Assembly (NCBI GenBank): GCA_929200255.1
Contig: CAKMYZ010000001.1
Span: 248,001-312,000, forward strand
Length of the DNA: 64,000 nt
Direction of reading: 5' to 3'
Origin: an uncultured Alphaproteobacteria bacterium
Lineage (GTDB): Bacteria; Pseudomonadota; Alphaproteobacteria; Rhodobacterales; Rhodobacteraceae
The stretch's first letter is position 1. Each line of letters opens with the position of its first letter. Below the pieces are notes generated by a model. That model made no database searches. It saw nothing but the letters and a program-made list of their open reading frames with translations, and had not been told where the DNA came from. Below are positions 27,908-36,295 of this stretch, piece after piece. The position numbers and the translations under genes were made by a program.

Positions 27908-27926
27908 CAATGATTTTTAATCATTG
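27908..27926. promoter_or_regulatory. 19-bp perfect palindrome upstream of luxI; candidate lux box
   Basis: CAATGATT-TTT-AATCATTG is a perfect inverted repeat with 8-base arms, 50 bases after the luxR stop and 55 bases before the luxI start. Size and position fit a LuxR operator, which is typically 18-20 bp. It has no T tract, so it is not a good terminator. The sequence is not the classical V. fischeri lux box, and no confident -10 is visible between it and luxI. Confidence 0.55.
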
Positions 27927-27981
27927 GTTGGCGGCGCAGTGGGGGCTGACGTCGCAAGGGACTCAACCAGAGGGGAAGACA

Positions 27982-28653
27982 ATGGAGAAGATCACTTTTA
28001 ACCTGACGGAGCTTCACAAGTATGGAACTGCGTTTTTCGAATATCTCGCGCTACGCAAGCAGTTTTTCGTGGATCAACTGGGATGGGACATTCCGCATGA
28101 TGAAGATGTGGAGATGGACCAGTATGACAATCCAAAAGCGTATTATTCGCTGGTGCTAAAGGATGGTAAAGTCGCCGCTGGTGGCCGGGCGATGGCGACC
28201 ACCGCGCAGTGGGGTGCACATACCTACATGCTGCGCGATGCGGTCGAAGGCAAGATCATCGGTATTCCGGACACAATTGTGAACGATATCGAGGTCACTG
28301 CCCGTGTTTGGGAGTGTACACGCGTTGTTGTTTCTTCCGAAATCAAGGACCCGGCTGAAAGCGCTGAGTGCCTGGCGTTGATCGTCAAGGGGCTCGCCGA
28401 ACAAGCACTTGAACAAAACGGAACAGAGCTGATGGCGCTGAGCCGACCATCGCTTCTGCGGGCCTTGCGCAAGATTGGATACAACCCACGCACGATTGGC
28501 GAATCTTACGTCAATTCTGACGATGGTCGCCGCTATGTCGCGATGAGCATGCCTCTGGTTGAAGAGGTAGCCGAGAAACCGCATCACGTGCCGGTCCCGA
28601 AAGTCACCCACATCGCAAAGCACAGCCTGGTTCATGCACCGATCAAACTCTAG
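27982..28653 (+). CDS. Acyl-homoserine-lactone synthase (LuxI family)
   Basis: 223-aa enzyme that makes an N-acyl-homoserine lactone from S-adenosylmethionine and an acyl carrier. Invariant LuxI residues are present: R25 (ALRKQFFVDQ), W35 (QLGWDIP), E44 and D46 (VEMDQYDNP), R69 (GGRAM), and E111/R114 in WECTRVVV. The C-terminal tail (about residues 190-223, EEVAEKPHHVPVPKVT) is a short extension. The chosen ATG follows AGGGGAAG. The fabD-fabG-acpP genes that supply acyl-ACP are 20 kb away in the window. Acyl chain length cannot be told from sequence. With the upstream luxR it forms a complete quorum-sensing circuit. Confidence 0.95.
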   Translation: MEKITFNLTELHKYGTAFFEYLALRKQFFVDQLGWDIPHDEDVEMDQYDNPKAYYSLVLKDGKVAAGGRAMATTAQWGAHTYMLRDAVEGKIIGIPDTIVNDIEVTARVWECTRVVVSSEIKDPAESAECLALIVKGLAEQALEQNGTELMALSRPSLLRALRKIGYNPRTIGESYVNSDDGRRYVAMSMPLVEEVAEKPHHVPVPKVTHIAKHSLVHAPIKL

Positions 28654-28710
28654 GCTGAACCCGTCTGGTAACTTGCATAGCTACTGCCCCCAAAACTGAC
28701 TGTTCTTCGG

Positions 28711-30015
28711 TCAGTTACCAAAGACTCGATTGAAAATCGTGTCGACATGTTTGGTATGATAACCGAGATCGAATTTCTCTTCGATCTCGGCCTTTGACAG
28801 TGCGGCCAGCACATCGGCATCGCCAAGCAGTTCTGTCTGGAAGTCGGCGCCTTGTTCCCAGACTTTCATGGCATTGCGCTGGACCAGCCGGTAGGCGTCC
28901 TCGCGGCTGACGCCTGCTTGGGTCAGCGCCAAAAGCACGCGTTGCGACATGACCAGACCGCGGAACTTGTTCATGTTGGCCAGCATGTTGTCGGGATAGA
29001 TGACCAGCTTTTCGATGACACCAGCAAGGCGGTTCAGGGCGAAATCCAGCGTTACGGTCGTGTCCGGTCCGATGGCGCGCTCAACCGATGAATGGCTAAT
29101 GTCGCGCTCGTGCCAAAGTGCGACATTCTCCATCGCTGGCACAACGGACATGCGCACCAGGCGCGCAAGACCGGTCAGGTTTTCCGTCAGCACGGGGTTG
29201 CGTTTATGCGGCATTGCCGACGAACCCTTCTGGCCTTTTGAAAAGAACTCTTCGGCTTCCAGCACTTCGGTGCGCTGCATGTGTCGGATCTCTGTTGCGA
29301 TGTTTTCGATGCTGGAGGCGATGACGCCAAGCGTGGCAAAGAACATGGCGTGACGGTCACGGGGAATCACTTGCGTGCTGATCGGTTCTGGCTTGAGGCC
29401 CAGTTGGGCGCAGACGTGCTCCTCGACGGAGGGGTCGATATTGGCGAAGGTGCCAACGGCGCCCGAAATCGCCCCTGTCGCGATTTCTTCGCGGGCATTG
29501 ACCAGTCGCGCACGGCCCCGGTCCATTTCCGCATAGAAGCGGGCAAAGGTCAGGCCCATGGTGGTGGGTTCGGCGTGGATGCCGTGGCTGCGCCCGATGC
29601 GCACGGTGTCCTTATGCTCATAGGCACGGGTCTTGAGTGCTGCCAGCACGCGGTCCATGTCCGCAATCAACAGATCGGCGGCGCGGACAAGCTGGACGTT
29701 GAATGTGGTGTCCAGCACATCGGATGATGTCATGCCCTGATGCACAAACCGCGCGTCTTCGGACCCGATGTGTTCGGCCAGATGCGTAAGAAATGCGATC
29801 ACGTCATGTTTGGTGACGGCTTCAATCTCATCAATCCGGGCGACGTCGAAGGCCACATCTTTCGCTTTCCAGACGGCTTGGGCGTTTTCCTTGGGGATCA
29901 CACCGATGGCGGCTTGGGCGTCGCAGGCATGTGCCTCAATCTCGTACCAGATGCGGAATTTGGTGGCTGGATCCCAAATAGCGGTCATGTCAGGACGAGA
30001 ATAGCGAGGGATCAT
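28711..30015 (-). CDS. purB: Adenylosuccinate lyase
   Basis: 434-aa fumarase/aspartase-superfamily enzyme catalysing two steps of purine synthesis (SAICAR to AICAR, and adenylosuccinate to AMP). The family signature GSSAMPHKRNPVLTEN is at about residues 267-282, and the N-terminal MIPRYSRPDM begins as in other PurB proteins. Helical core and length are normal. Its stop lies inside a short inverted repeat (AACTGAC...GTCAGTT, 28694-28716). The 159-base gap to the divergent DUF6314 gene is unassigned apart from a tiny open frame noted separately. Confidence 0.97.
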   Translation of the reverse strand: MIPRYSRPDMTAIWDPATKFRIWYEIEAHACDAQAAIGVIPKENAQAVWKAKDVAFDVARIDEIEAVTKHDVIAFLTHLAEHIGSEDARFVHQGMTSSDVLDTTFNVQLVRAADLLIADMDRVLAALKTRAYEHKDTVRIGRSHGIHAEPTTMGLTFARFYAEMDRGRARLVNAREEIATGAISGAVGTFANIDPSVEEHVCAQLGLKPEPISTQVIPRDRHAMFFATLGVIASSIENIATEIRHMQRTEVLEAEEFFSKGQKGSSAMPHKRNPVLTENLTGLARLVRMSVVPAMENVALWHERDISHSSVERAIGPDTTVTLDFALNRLAGVIEKLVIYPDNMLANMNKFRGLVMSQRVLLALTQAGVSREDAYRLVQRNAMKVWEQGADFQTELLGDADVLAALSKAEIEEKFDLGYHTKHVDTIFNRVFGN

Positions 30016-30095
30016 GGACAGGCACCTTATTGATGGGGTGGGCAGACGATTCCTGACGCGTCATAAGGCGGTGGGCGGGAAGCCTCAAGGGAGAG

Positions 30096-30155
30096 ATGGG
30101 CATGTTGCGGCTCTTTGCGATTATTATCATCAGCGCAGCACCGGTGACTGCGTGA
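30096..30155 (+). CDS. Possible 19-aa small peptide
   Basis: A short frame MGMLRLFAIIIISAAPVTA ending in TGA, preceded by AAGGGAGAG at ideal spacing. It looks like a signal peptide or single-helix small protein that stops immediately. It lies 20 bases before the start of the DUF6314 gene and on the same strand, so a leader role is possible. It may instead be the decayed start of an exported protein, or chance. Confidence 0.3.
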   Translation: MGMLRLFAIIIISAAPVTA

Positions 30156-30174
30156 CTGAAGGAGTTTGTGCGCA

Positions 30175-30591
30175 GTGAAGTTGGGCGCTGAAGATTTTCT
30201 GGGCCGCTGGCGTATCGCCCGTGAGATTACTGATTTTCGTATTCTAGAAAGCGGTACGCTTGAGGGCGAGGCGACGTTCATCCAAGCTGAAGGCAAGCTG
30301 AACTACAGCGAGCGCGGCACGCTGCGCTTTGCCGGAGGTGCCCCTGTGTTGGCAGAACGGCGCTATCGCTGGGTCTTTGACGAAGACAACGTGCATGTGA
30401 CCCATGATGATGACACGCCCTTTCACAGCTTTTCTCGCGTTGGAGCGCCTGTTGCGACCCCACATCTGTGCGGCGACGACATGTATCGCGGCACCTATTC
30501 ATTCGTGCGATTTCCTGACTGGCAGGTCACATGGACGGTCAAGGGGCCACGCAAGAATTATCGATCTGTCACACGGTATGCGCGGGGATGA
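30175..30591 (+). CDS. DUF6314 family protein
   Basis: 138-aa soluble protein. It begins at a GTG (MKLGAEDFLGRWRIAREI) after GAAGGAG at 30158-30164. The FLGRW start, the ATFIQAEGKLNYSERG segment, RRYRWVFD and the C-terminal HLCGDDMYRGTYSF are the DUF6314 pattern, a small lipocalin/FABP-like family found largely in Rhodobacterales, with no assigned function. A 76-base gap leads to bioY. An upstream TTG at 30166 is in frame but leaves no room for the ribosome site. Confidence 0.78.
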   Translation: MKLGAEDFLGRWRIAREITDFRILESGTLEGEATFIQAEGKLNYSERGTLRFAGGAPVLAERRYRWVFDEDNVHVTHDDDTPFHSFSRVGAPVATPHLCGDDMYRGTYSFVRFPDWQVTWTVKGPRKNYRSVTRYARG

Positions 30592-30667
30592 TTGCGCAAC
30601 CAGCCTTGCGCCGCGTCGCAGCATGGGCAATAAATGCGCAACGAAATAGACAAGGGGAGAGCGGCAG

Positions 30668-31273
30668 ATGGCCCTCGCACTTAACGATAAAGTTCTGACC
30701 GAGGCCTTTGGCCCCTCCGAAGGCGCCGCATTGCGCGTCAAGCAGGTGCTGATGGTGGTTTTGGGGATCGTGGCCTTGTCCATCCTCGCCAAGGTCAAAA
30801 TCCCGATGTGGCCGGTGCCGATCACCATGGGCACGTTTGCTGTGCTAACGATCGGCGCGACTTACGGCCCGCGTCTGGGTCTGGCGACCATTCTTGGCTA
30901 CATGATCATCGGTGCGCTCGGCTTTGATGTCTTTGCAAGCTCTTCGGCTGAAAACGCAGGCCTGACCTATATGATGGGCGGCACTGGCGGCTATCTGCTG
31001 GGCTATGTGCTGGCCACATTGGCGCTTGGCTTTGCCGCGCGCGCGGGTTGGGACCGTTCGGTTGTGCTGATGGCTGTTGCGCTGCTGATCGCCAACGCGC
31101 TGATTTATGTACCGGGTGTTGCTTGGCTGACCGTGCTTTACGAAGGCAAAGGATTGGCCTGGGCGGTTGAAGTTGGCCTGACACCCTTCCTTGTTGGTGA
31201 CGCGCTGAAGCTGGGCCTTGCGGCGCTGCTGGTCCCTGGCCTGTGGAAGCTGATCGGTGACGCGCGGTCATAA
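30668..31273 (+). CDS. bioY: Biotin transporter BioY
   Basis: 201-aa S component for biotin uptake, with about six helices. Sequence blocks typical of BioY are visible: KVKIPMWPVPITMGTFAVL (the biotin-binding region near residues 42-60), GATYGPRLGLATILGYMIIGALG, and TYMMGGTGGYLLGYVLATL. The energising ECF ATPase (BioM) and BioN are not adjacent; many alphaproteobacterial BioY proteins act alone or share an ECF module. It ends before a strong terminator. No biotin operator (BirA box) is obvious upstream. Confidence 0.93.
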   Translation: MALALNDKVLTEAFGPSEGAALRVKQVLMVVLGIVALSILAKVKIPMWPVPITMGTFAVLTIGATYGPRLGLATILGYMIIGALGFDVFASSSAENAGLTYMMGGTGGYLLGYVLATLALGFAARAGWDRSVVLMAVALLIANALIYVPGVAWLTVLYEGKGLAWAVEVGLTPFLVGDALKLGLAALLVPGLWKLIGDARS

Positions 31274-31294
31274 GACCCGCAAACGGAATTGAAG

Positions 31295-31324
31295 AAGGCG
31301 CTGCGATCCGCAGCGCCTTTTTTC
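31295..31324 (+). terminator. Terminator after bioY
   Basis: Perfect 11-bp stem AAGGCGCTGCG / CGCAGCGCCTT around ATC, followed by TTTT. The facing gene ends at 31323, so the hairpin may act on both strands. Confidence 0.9.
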
Positions 31325-32528
31325 ATGCCAGCACGGTTTTGATCGTCGATGCGCGCTCTAACGTGCGATGCACAGGGCATTTGTCAGCAATCTCTAACAG
31401 GCGCGCGCGTTGCGCATCGTCCAGATCACCGCTGAGGTGGATGACCCGTTCAAAGTGGTCAACTTTCTCACCCGGTTTTTCGGCATCCACGGCATGTTCC
31501 TTGGCATGCAGGACATCGACGCTGACACCTGTCAGGGGCCAACCTTTGCGCCGTGCGTACATGCGGATTGTCATGGATGTACACGCGCCCAACCCCGCAG
31601 AGACAAATCCATAAGGCGTCAGCCCTTTGTTGGTGCCGCCAAACTTTGCGGGTTCATCCGCCAGCACATGATGCGGGCCTGATTGCACGTCTTGCAGGAA
31701 ACCATTGGCGTCAGCCTCTGTCACACGCATCACGCCTTCGGGCGCTTGGGCGGGTTTCTTGGGCTGTTCCAGCTTCAGATACCGTTTGGACCAGGCCGCA
31801 ATTACGTCTGCTGAGTATTCCGCATCCGCGGGGCGTGTGATCAGGTGGTCAGCATCGTCCAGCGTGACAAAGCTTTTGGGGTGTTTGGCGGCCAGGAATA
31901 TCTCAGAGGCGTTTTCAACACCGACGGTTGCATCGCGTGGGGCGTGCAAGACAAGCAGGGCGGCCCCCAGTTTTGCGATGGAGGACTTGAGGTTGGCCCG
32001 ACTCACGTCTTCAACAAAGCTTTTTCCGATGCGGAAGGGGCGACCGCCAAGCGACACTTCGGCGACACCTTGATCGACGATTTGGGGGATCGCGTCCGAG
32101 AAATTATGGGTCACATGTCCCGGATCAAAAGGCGCGCCGATGGTCACGACCGCCTTGACGCTCTCTATCATTGGGGCTGCCTTTAGCACTGCCGCACCAC
32201 CCAGCGAATGCCCGATGATCAGTGTGGGTGCCATCCCCCGTGCGCGCAGCGCTTCACTGGCTGCGATCAGGTCGTCCACGTTGGATGTAAAGTTGGTGTT
32301 CTCAAACTCGCCTTCGGAATGTCCCAAACCTGTGAAATCAAACCGCAAGACTGCGATGCCCATTGACGACAGCCGCGCCGCGATCCGGCGTGCTGCGGTG
32401 ATGTCTTTGGAGCAGGTAAAGCAATGGGCAAAAAGCGCTGTCGCCAGATGTGGGCCATTGGGCAGATCAAGGCGCGCGGCGAGCGTATCACCCGCGTGAC
32501 CTGAGAAGGTGAGCTTTTCAGTCGGCAT
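31323..32528 (-). CDS. Bifunctional alpha/beta hydrolase-OsmC family protein
   Basis: 401-aa fusion. The N-terminal half (about residues 1-245) is an alpha/beta hydrolase with nucleophile elbow LIIGHSLGGAAVL (Ser 108) and a preceding HCFTCSKD oxyanion region. The C-terminal half (about 260-401) is OsmC-like with the two redox cysteines in LGACTSMTIRMYARR and KCPVHRTLE, a thiol-dependent peroxide reductase type. I start at MPTEKLTFSGHAGD (ATG at 32528); the frame extends to 32729 but that part is not protein-like. YhfA-type fusions of this design are known in proteobacteria; function likely organic hydroperoxide or acyl-ester detoxification. Confidence 0.9.
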   Translation of the reverse strand: MPTEKLTFSGHAGDTLAARLDLPNGPHLATALFAHCFTCSKDITAARRIAARLSSMGIAVLRFDFTGLGHSEGEFENTNFTSNVDDLIAASEALRARGMAPTLIIGHSLGGAAVLKAAPMIESVKAVVTIGAPFDPGHVTHNFSDAIPQIVDQGVAEVSLGGRPFRIGKSFVEDVSRANLKSSIAKLGAALLVLHAPRDATVGVENASEIFLAAKHPKSFVTLDDADHLITRPADAEYSADVIAAWSKRYLKLEQPKKPAQAPEGVMRVTEADANGFLQDVQSGPHHVLADEPAKFGGTNKGLTPYGFVSAGLGACTSMTIRMYARRKGWPLTGVSVDVLHAKEHAVDAEKPGEKVDHFERVIHLSGDLDDAQRARLLEIADKCPVHRTLERASTIKTVLA

Positions 32529-32645
32529 GTGAGGGGACCTTTCTTCGACGGTCTGCATGAAATCTGCGCAAGAGATGGGCGTAAGGTGCGCGTTCGGCAA
32601 TGTTAGGCAGGCAACAATCGCGGCAAGGTGAGAGATGTTACGAAT

Positions 32646-33509
32646 ATGAGATTTCTGGTTTTGATGATGCAGGCCGCTGCCGTGTGCCTCTTGCTGGCGG
32701 TTCTGTTTGGTTTTGCAGGTAGGATGCACCCGGCCTTTGACACCCTGTCACTGCTACGCTTGCCACTGGCGGCGCTGTGCCTGCTGGTGCTTGTTTTTCC
32801 AATGGGCGCGCGTTTGCGGCTGATGCTGGCGGCGGCAGTGATGCTGGGGGCAGGAACGACAGTGCCGATGTTCTTTGGGGCCCAAAAGGTCGGCGACCTG
32901 CGCATCTATTCCAAGAACATGTGGTTTGCGAACCGTGAGTTGGAGGCCTTGGCCAGTGATATACGGGCCAGCGGGGCGGATGTGGTCACCTTGCAAGAGG
33001 TGTCGCGCGCCAATCGGGTGATGATGGCGGCGCTGCGGGATGTCTATCCGCATCAGCATGCGTGCAGCTTTTCGGGATGGAGCGGGATTGCCGTTCTGTC
33101 GCGCGACCCGATTGTGCAGACGGTGTGTTCGGACAGGCGCGCCGTTGCTGCGGCACAGGTGCAAACCGGGCAGGGGTTGGTTTGGGTGGCTTCGGTGCAT
33201 CTGAAATGGCCGTTTCCATATGGCAATGCACGCTCTGGTGCGGCCGCCGCGGCTGTGCTTGCGCGGTTGGAAGGGCCTGTGGTGATGGCGGGCGACTTCA
33301 ATATCTTCCCATGGGCCAGCAGTGTGCAAGGGATGCAACAGGCCGCAGCCTTGCAGGTGGCCCAGCCTGTGCGCCCGACCTTCGATCTGCGTGGTGTGCC
33401 GCTGTTGCTGGATCATGTTCATGCGCCAGGTGGTGGGACGGCGCAGTATCGGGGGCTGTTTGGGTCAGATCACCTGGGGGTGCTGGCTGACGTATCCTTG
33501 ACCCGTTAG
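32646..33509 (+). CDS. Endonuclease/exonuclease/phosphatase (EEP) family membrane protein
   Basis: 287-aa protein. Three N-terminal membrane helices (about residues 1-80) precede an EEP domain: RELEALASDIRAS, the glutamate-bearing VVTLQEVSRA, then GIAVLSRDP, VMAGDFNIFPWA and the terminal GSDHLGVLADVSL with the active-site Asp-His. This domain covers nucleases, phosphatases and sphingomyelinases; the membrane anchor suggests a phospholipid or periplasmic substrate but none is proven. It is preceded by a 117-base gap shared with the divergent hydrolase-OsmC gene and its TAG shares TTAG with the stop of dddP. Confidence 0.85.
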   Translation: MRFLVLMMQAAAVCLLLAVLFGFAGRMHPAFDTLSLLRLPLAALCLLVLVFPMGARLRLMLAAAVMLGAGTTVPMFFGAQKVGDLRIYSKNMWFANRELEALASDIRASGADVVTLQEVSRANRVMMAALRDVYPHQHACSFSGWSGIAVLSRDPIVQTVCSDRRAVAAAQVQTGQGLVWVASVHLKWPFPYGNARSGAAAAAVLARLEGPVVMAGDFNIFPWASSVQGMQQAAALQVAQPVRPTFDLRGVPLLLDHVHAPGGGTAQYRGLFGSDHLGVLADVSLTR

Positions 33510-34846
33510 AGCCCCATCAATGCGGGGTCATGGGGGTATTTGGTCAGATTTTCAAAGCCGTCCTCGGTGATCAGCACCTGGTCTTCCAGCTTGATGGAAA
33601 AATCGCCGCCCTCGGGGCTGATCAGGGCTTCGACACAAAGCGTCATGCCCGGTTGCAGCTCATAGTCAAATGCGCCGGGCACCATCTTGTCGGGGTAGGC
33701 AACCAGAGGCCATTCATCACAAAGACCGACACCGTGCATCAGGCAGCCATATTTGAGCTTTTGATACTTGTCGGGCAGCACATGGGTGTTGCGCGATAGC
33801 TCTTCGATATTCACGCCGGGTCTGAGCATTTGCATATTTGTTTCAATGTGCTCCACGCCAGTCTTCATCGCTTCTATCATATCTGCGCGCGGCTTGGCGT
33901 CGCCAATCCACCATGTGCGGCTGATGTCGACGCAGATGCCGTAAGCACCCACAAGGTCGGTATCAAAGGCCACGATTTCGTTGTTCTGTACAATCCGCCC
34001 ACCACATTCCTGAAACCACGGGTTGGTCCGTGGGCCGGATGAGAGCAGCCGCGTTTCGATCCATTCGCCGCCACGGCGAATGTTTTCGGCATGAAGGACG
34101 GCCCAGATATCATCCTCGGACATATTGCCTTGCGGCACACCCGCACGCGCGGCATCTTCCATGGCGTAGCACGCTGCCTCGCAGGCGTGGCTGGCGCAGC
34201 GCATGGCAAGGATTTCGTCGGGGCCTTTGACGCTGCGGGCTTTCTCGGTCAGTTCCTCGCCGGGATGGACGGTGAAACCCACGGCCTCCAACGCGCGCAG
34301 CCCGTGCAGCATGGGCTTATCAACGCCCAGCGCCATATTGCCGCCGCCATGTTCGCGGATGACATCGCGCACCTCATTGGCAAAATTATCCGCCGCTGGC
34401 TCCAGTTTGTCGCCACGGTCGAAATAGAACAGATCTGCGCCGGTGCGCTGTTCATTCACCAACGGGTTGAATTTGCTTAGGAACATGCCGTTTTTGTAGT
34501 CCCACATGACCATATAGCCGTCTGCGCAGACAATGCAGGCGCGGAATGGGTTATGACTGTTCCACAGCTGCATATTGGTGCTGTCGGTCGCGTAGCGGAT
34601 GTTGAGCGGATCAAACATCAGGGTGCCGCCGTAGTCGCGGGCATTCACCGCATCAACCAGCCGCTTATGCCGCCACGCGCGCATCGCTGGCAGATCGGGT
34701 AGTTGCCCCCCTGCGGCCTCCCATTCCTTGAACGCCAGTTGGGTGGGGCCAATCTCAACCCTGTCCTGATCGTTGGGGGTGCCATCGGCAAGTGTTGCAC
34801 CGCGTGAAGGGTCAATTTTCCGGGTGTCGCGGTAGTGGGTGTTCAT
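33506..34846 (-). CDS. dddP: Dimethylsulfoniopropionate lyase DddP
   Basis: 446-aa M24-peptidase-like enzyme that cleaves DMSP to dimethyl sulfide and acrylate. The sequence fits marine roseobacter DddP in length and start (THYRDTRKIDPSRG). All residues known as metal ligands in the DddP crystal structures are present at matching numbers: D295 and D297 (FDTDL), D307 (CVDISRTWW), H371 (CLMHGVGLCDEW), E406 (CVEALI) and E421 (KLEDQVLI). WFQECG and the DSTNMQLWN strand are also DddP-like rather than creatinase-like. It stands alone; no acrylate-degradation (acuI/acuK) or BCCT transporter gene is adjacent. Confidence 0.95.
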   Translation of the reverse strand: MNTHYRDTRKIDPSRGATLADGTPNDQDRVEIGPTQLAFKEWEAAGGQLPDLPAMRAWRHKRLVDAVNARDYGGTLMFDPLNIRYATDSTNMQLWNSHNPFRACIVCADGYMVMWDYKNGMFLSKFNPLVNEQRTGADLFYFDRGDKLEPAADNFANEVRDVIREHGGGNMALGVDKPMLHGLRALEAVGFTVHPGEELTEKARSVKGPDEILAMRCASHACEAACYAMEDAARAGVPQGNMSEDDIWAVLHAENIRRGGEWIETRLLSSGPRTNPWFQECGGRIVQNNEIVAFDTDLVGAYGICVDISRTWWIGDAKPRADMIEAMKTGVEHIETNMQMLRPGVNIEELSRNTHVLPDKYQKLKYGCLMHGVGLCDEWPLVAYPDKMVPGAFDYELQPGMTLCVEALISPEGGDFSIKLEDQVLITEDGFENLTKYPHDPALMGL

Positions 34847-34961
34847 GGCACTGTCCTTGGCACTTTCAGGCCAAGTATGCGCTGATCGGCCTAAACAGCA
34901 TGTCCGTTTTCGACATTTTCAGGTCAGTGCGGGGCGCTTTTCGTCCCTGGTTTTGTGAAAG

Positions 34962-35333
34962 CTACAGCACGAACGCGATGAGAAAGACCAGCGCGATGAA
35001 CCCGAAGTAGATGTATTTGAGTGTTTTTACGACGCCGAAAAAGACGTCGAAAATACCGCCAACCCCGCGCAACGCTGTCTTCGCCGTCACCGCAGTCGTC
35101 GGGGGCTTTTGCAGGCGGGGTGGCGCCGGTTGCGACGTCTGTGCCCGGTATTTGGTGCCCCACGGCGACTGGGTCGGTGGTTGTGCCGGTTGATGCTGGC
35201 GCTGGGGGGGCGTAATCGGCTGTGCTTTGCGCAAGCTATTAAGCGGCGATTCCGATGTCCGTTTGGCCGATCCGCGATAGGCTGTTGAGGGGCCTTTGTA
35301 GCGCACGTCGATAGGGTGGTAGTCTTTGGCCAT
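34962..35333 (-). CDS. Hypothetical tail-anchored-like small protein
   Basis: 123-aa frame I do not recognise. A Pro/Gln/Ser-rich region (about residues 30-80, PPQRQHQPAQPPTQSP) precedes a C-terminal hydrophobic helix (YIYFGFIALVFLIAFVL), the last 17 residues. The layout resembles a tail-anchored membrane protein. No strong ribosome site precedes the ATG (GTATTAG before it). The frame is coding-like and not shadowed by another long one, but the confidence is moderate. Confidence 0.5.
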   Translation of the reverse strand: MAKDYHPIDVRYKGPSTAYRGSAKRTSESPLNSLRKAQPITPPQRQHQPAQPPTQSPWGTKYRAQTSQPAPPRLQKPPTTAVTAKTALRGVGGIFDVFFGVVKTLKYIYFGFIALVFLIAFVL

Positions 35334-35795
35334 CTAATACCGTTACGGAAAATCCAAGGTCACCACTTTGTAACAGTATCATGTGGCGAATACGAGGCAT
35401 TCGCCGGCTGGCCTGCGCTTGCCGAACAATTTTGCGCAACGCGCGTCATGTGCAAGCCTTAGGGCGCGCACCAAAATACCATGCTGGACGGTGGCGCAGT
35501 GATTGCTGCGATGCCGGAACATCCATCATTGCTGCTTCGCGCATTCCTCGCGGATAGCCGACGGTAAAAAAGGGCAGCACCCCCATCAACCGGCGTGCCC
35601 CGAAAACGGTACTTGGTGACCTTACATCATCCTGTCAGGCACGAATAAGAAAAGGCTTACGTAGCTCGGGGGATGGTATTGATATGGCCACCGAACGCGG
35701 TGCTTCTAACAGGAACCGTGGGTTTCGTTGTCGCGCATGCCCAATGTCTCATGTGCGGACAAAGCCGACCTTGCCGCTGCGATTTGGAATGTCTG
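35334..35795. other. 462-base stretch without a recognisable gene
   Basis: No reading frame here looks like protein: the frames near 35657-35905 lack ribosome sites and overlap the end of the MerR gene. The right part includes CAAAGCCGACCTTGCCGC, which resembles a stretch downstream of the metal exporter gene (37062-37096); see findings. I see no RNA gene. It could be an old insertion boundary. Confidence 0.4.
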
Positions 35796-36221
35796 CTATC
35801 GCTGCGAGTGCTCCCTGCTACAAAGCCGATGATCAGCCAGAGATGCCAACACATAACAATTTTCGGATATGCCGTGCCCATCACAGCCCTTTGAAATTCG
35901 CGTAAGTTCCTTTTCTAATAGCTTGAGACGTTTTATCTTCTCGCGCACGTCAGTCAGCTGCGAAACAGCGATTTTTGTTGCTGCCTCGCAGGATCGGTCT
36001 GGGTGATCCTGTAGTTCAATAAGTGATGAGATAGCTTCAATTGAAAAGCCCAGATCACGAGCATGGCGAATGAAACTCAATCGTTCCAATCCATCCTTAT
36101 CATAACGTCTTTGGTTGCCACTTGTGCGCTCGGCCTCTGCCAAAAGCCCCATTTCCTCGTAGTAGCGGACGGTTGGAACCTTGACCTTTGTGCGCTTTGA
36201 AAGCTCGCCGATAGAAAACAT
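35796..36221 (-). CDS. MerR family transcriptional regulator
   Basis: 141-aa regulator from ATG at 36221 (MFSIGELSKRTKVKVPTVRYYEEMGLL, with AAGGGG before it). The winged HTH is canonical (RTKVKVPTVRYYEEMG; ERTSGNQRRYDKDG), and a coiled-coil dimerisation helix follows (SLIELQDHPDRSCEAATKIA). The C-terminus has Cys and His residues (CDGHGISENC, LADHRLCSREH), consistent with a metal- or thiol-sensing MerR of the CadR/ZntR type. It faces away from the CDF transporter gene and shares the promoter region 36222-36295. The final ~15 residues and stop lie in a region of possible repeat, so the C-terminus may have been changed. Confidence 0.88.
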   Translation of the reverse strand: MFSIGELSKRTKVKVPTVRYYEEMGLLAEAERTSGNQRRYDKDGLERLSFIRHARDLGFSIEAISSLIELQDHPDRSCEAATKIAVSQLTDVREKIKRLKLLEKELTRISKGCDGHGISENCYVLASLADHRLCSREHSQR

Positions 36222-36232
36222 AAAAATACCCC

Positions 36233-36263
36233 TTGAACCTCTAGTCACTAGAGACATTACGCT
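36233..36263 (+). promoter_or_regulatory. MerR-type promoter/operator for the CDF transporter
   Basis: TTGAAC (36233-36238) and TACGCT (36258-36263) as -35 and -10, with a 19-bp spacer, the elongated spacing of MerR-controlled promoters. The spacer contains the perfect dyad CTCTAGT-C-ACTAGAG (36239-36253). The arrangement matches CadR/ZntR operators in design though not in exact sequence. Confidence 0.7.
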
Positions 36264-36295
36264 ATCATCAACATAAGATGAAAGAGGATTCCCCC

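Noticed and set aside
28694-28716. Inverted repeat AACTGAC/GTCAGTT as a terminator between luxI and purB
   Set aside because: The stem is only 7 bp with a 9-base loop, lacks a T tract on either strand and includes the purB stop.
35657-35905. Small overlapping frames in the gap before the MerR gene
   Set aside because: No ribosome site, no recognisable motifs, and they run into the MerR coding region.
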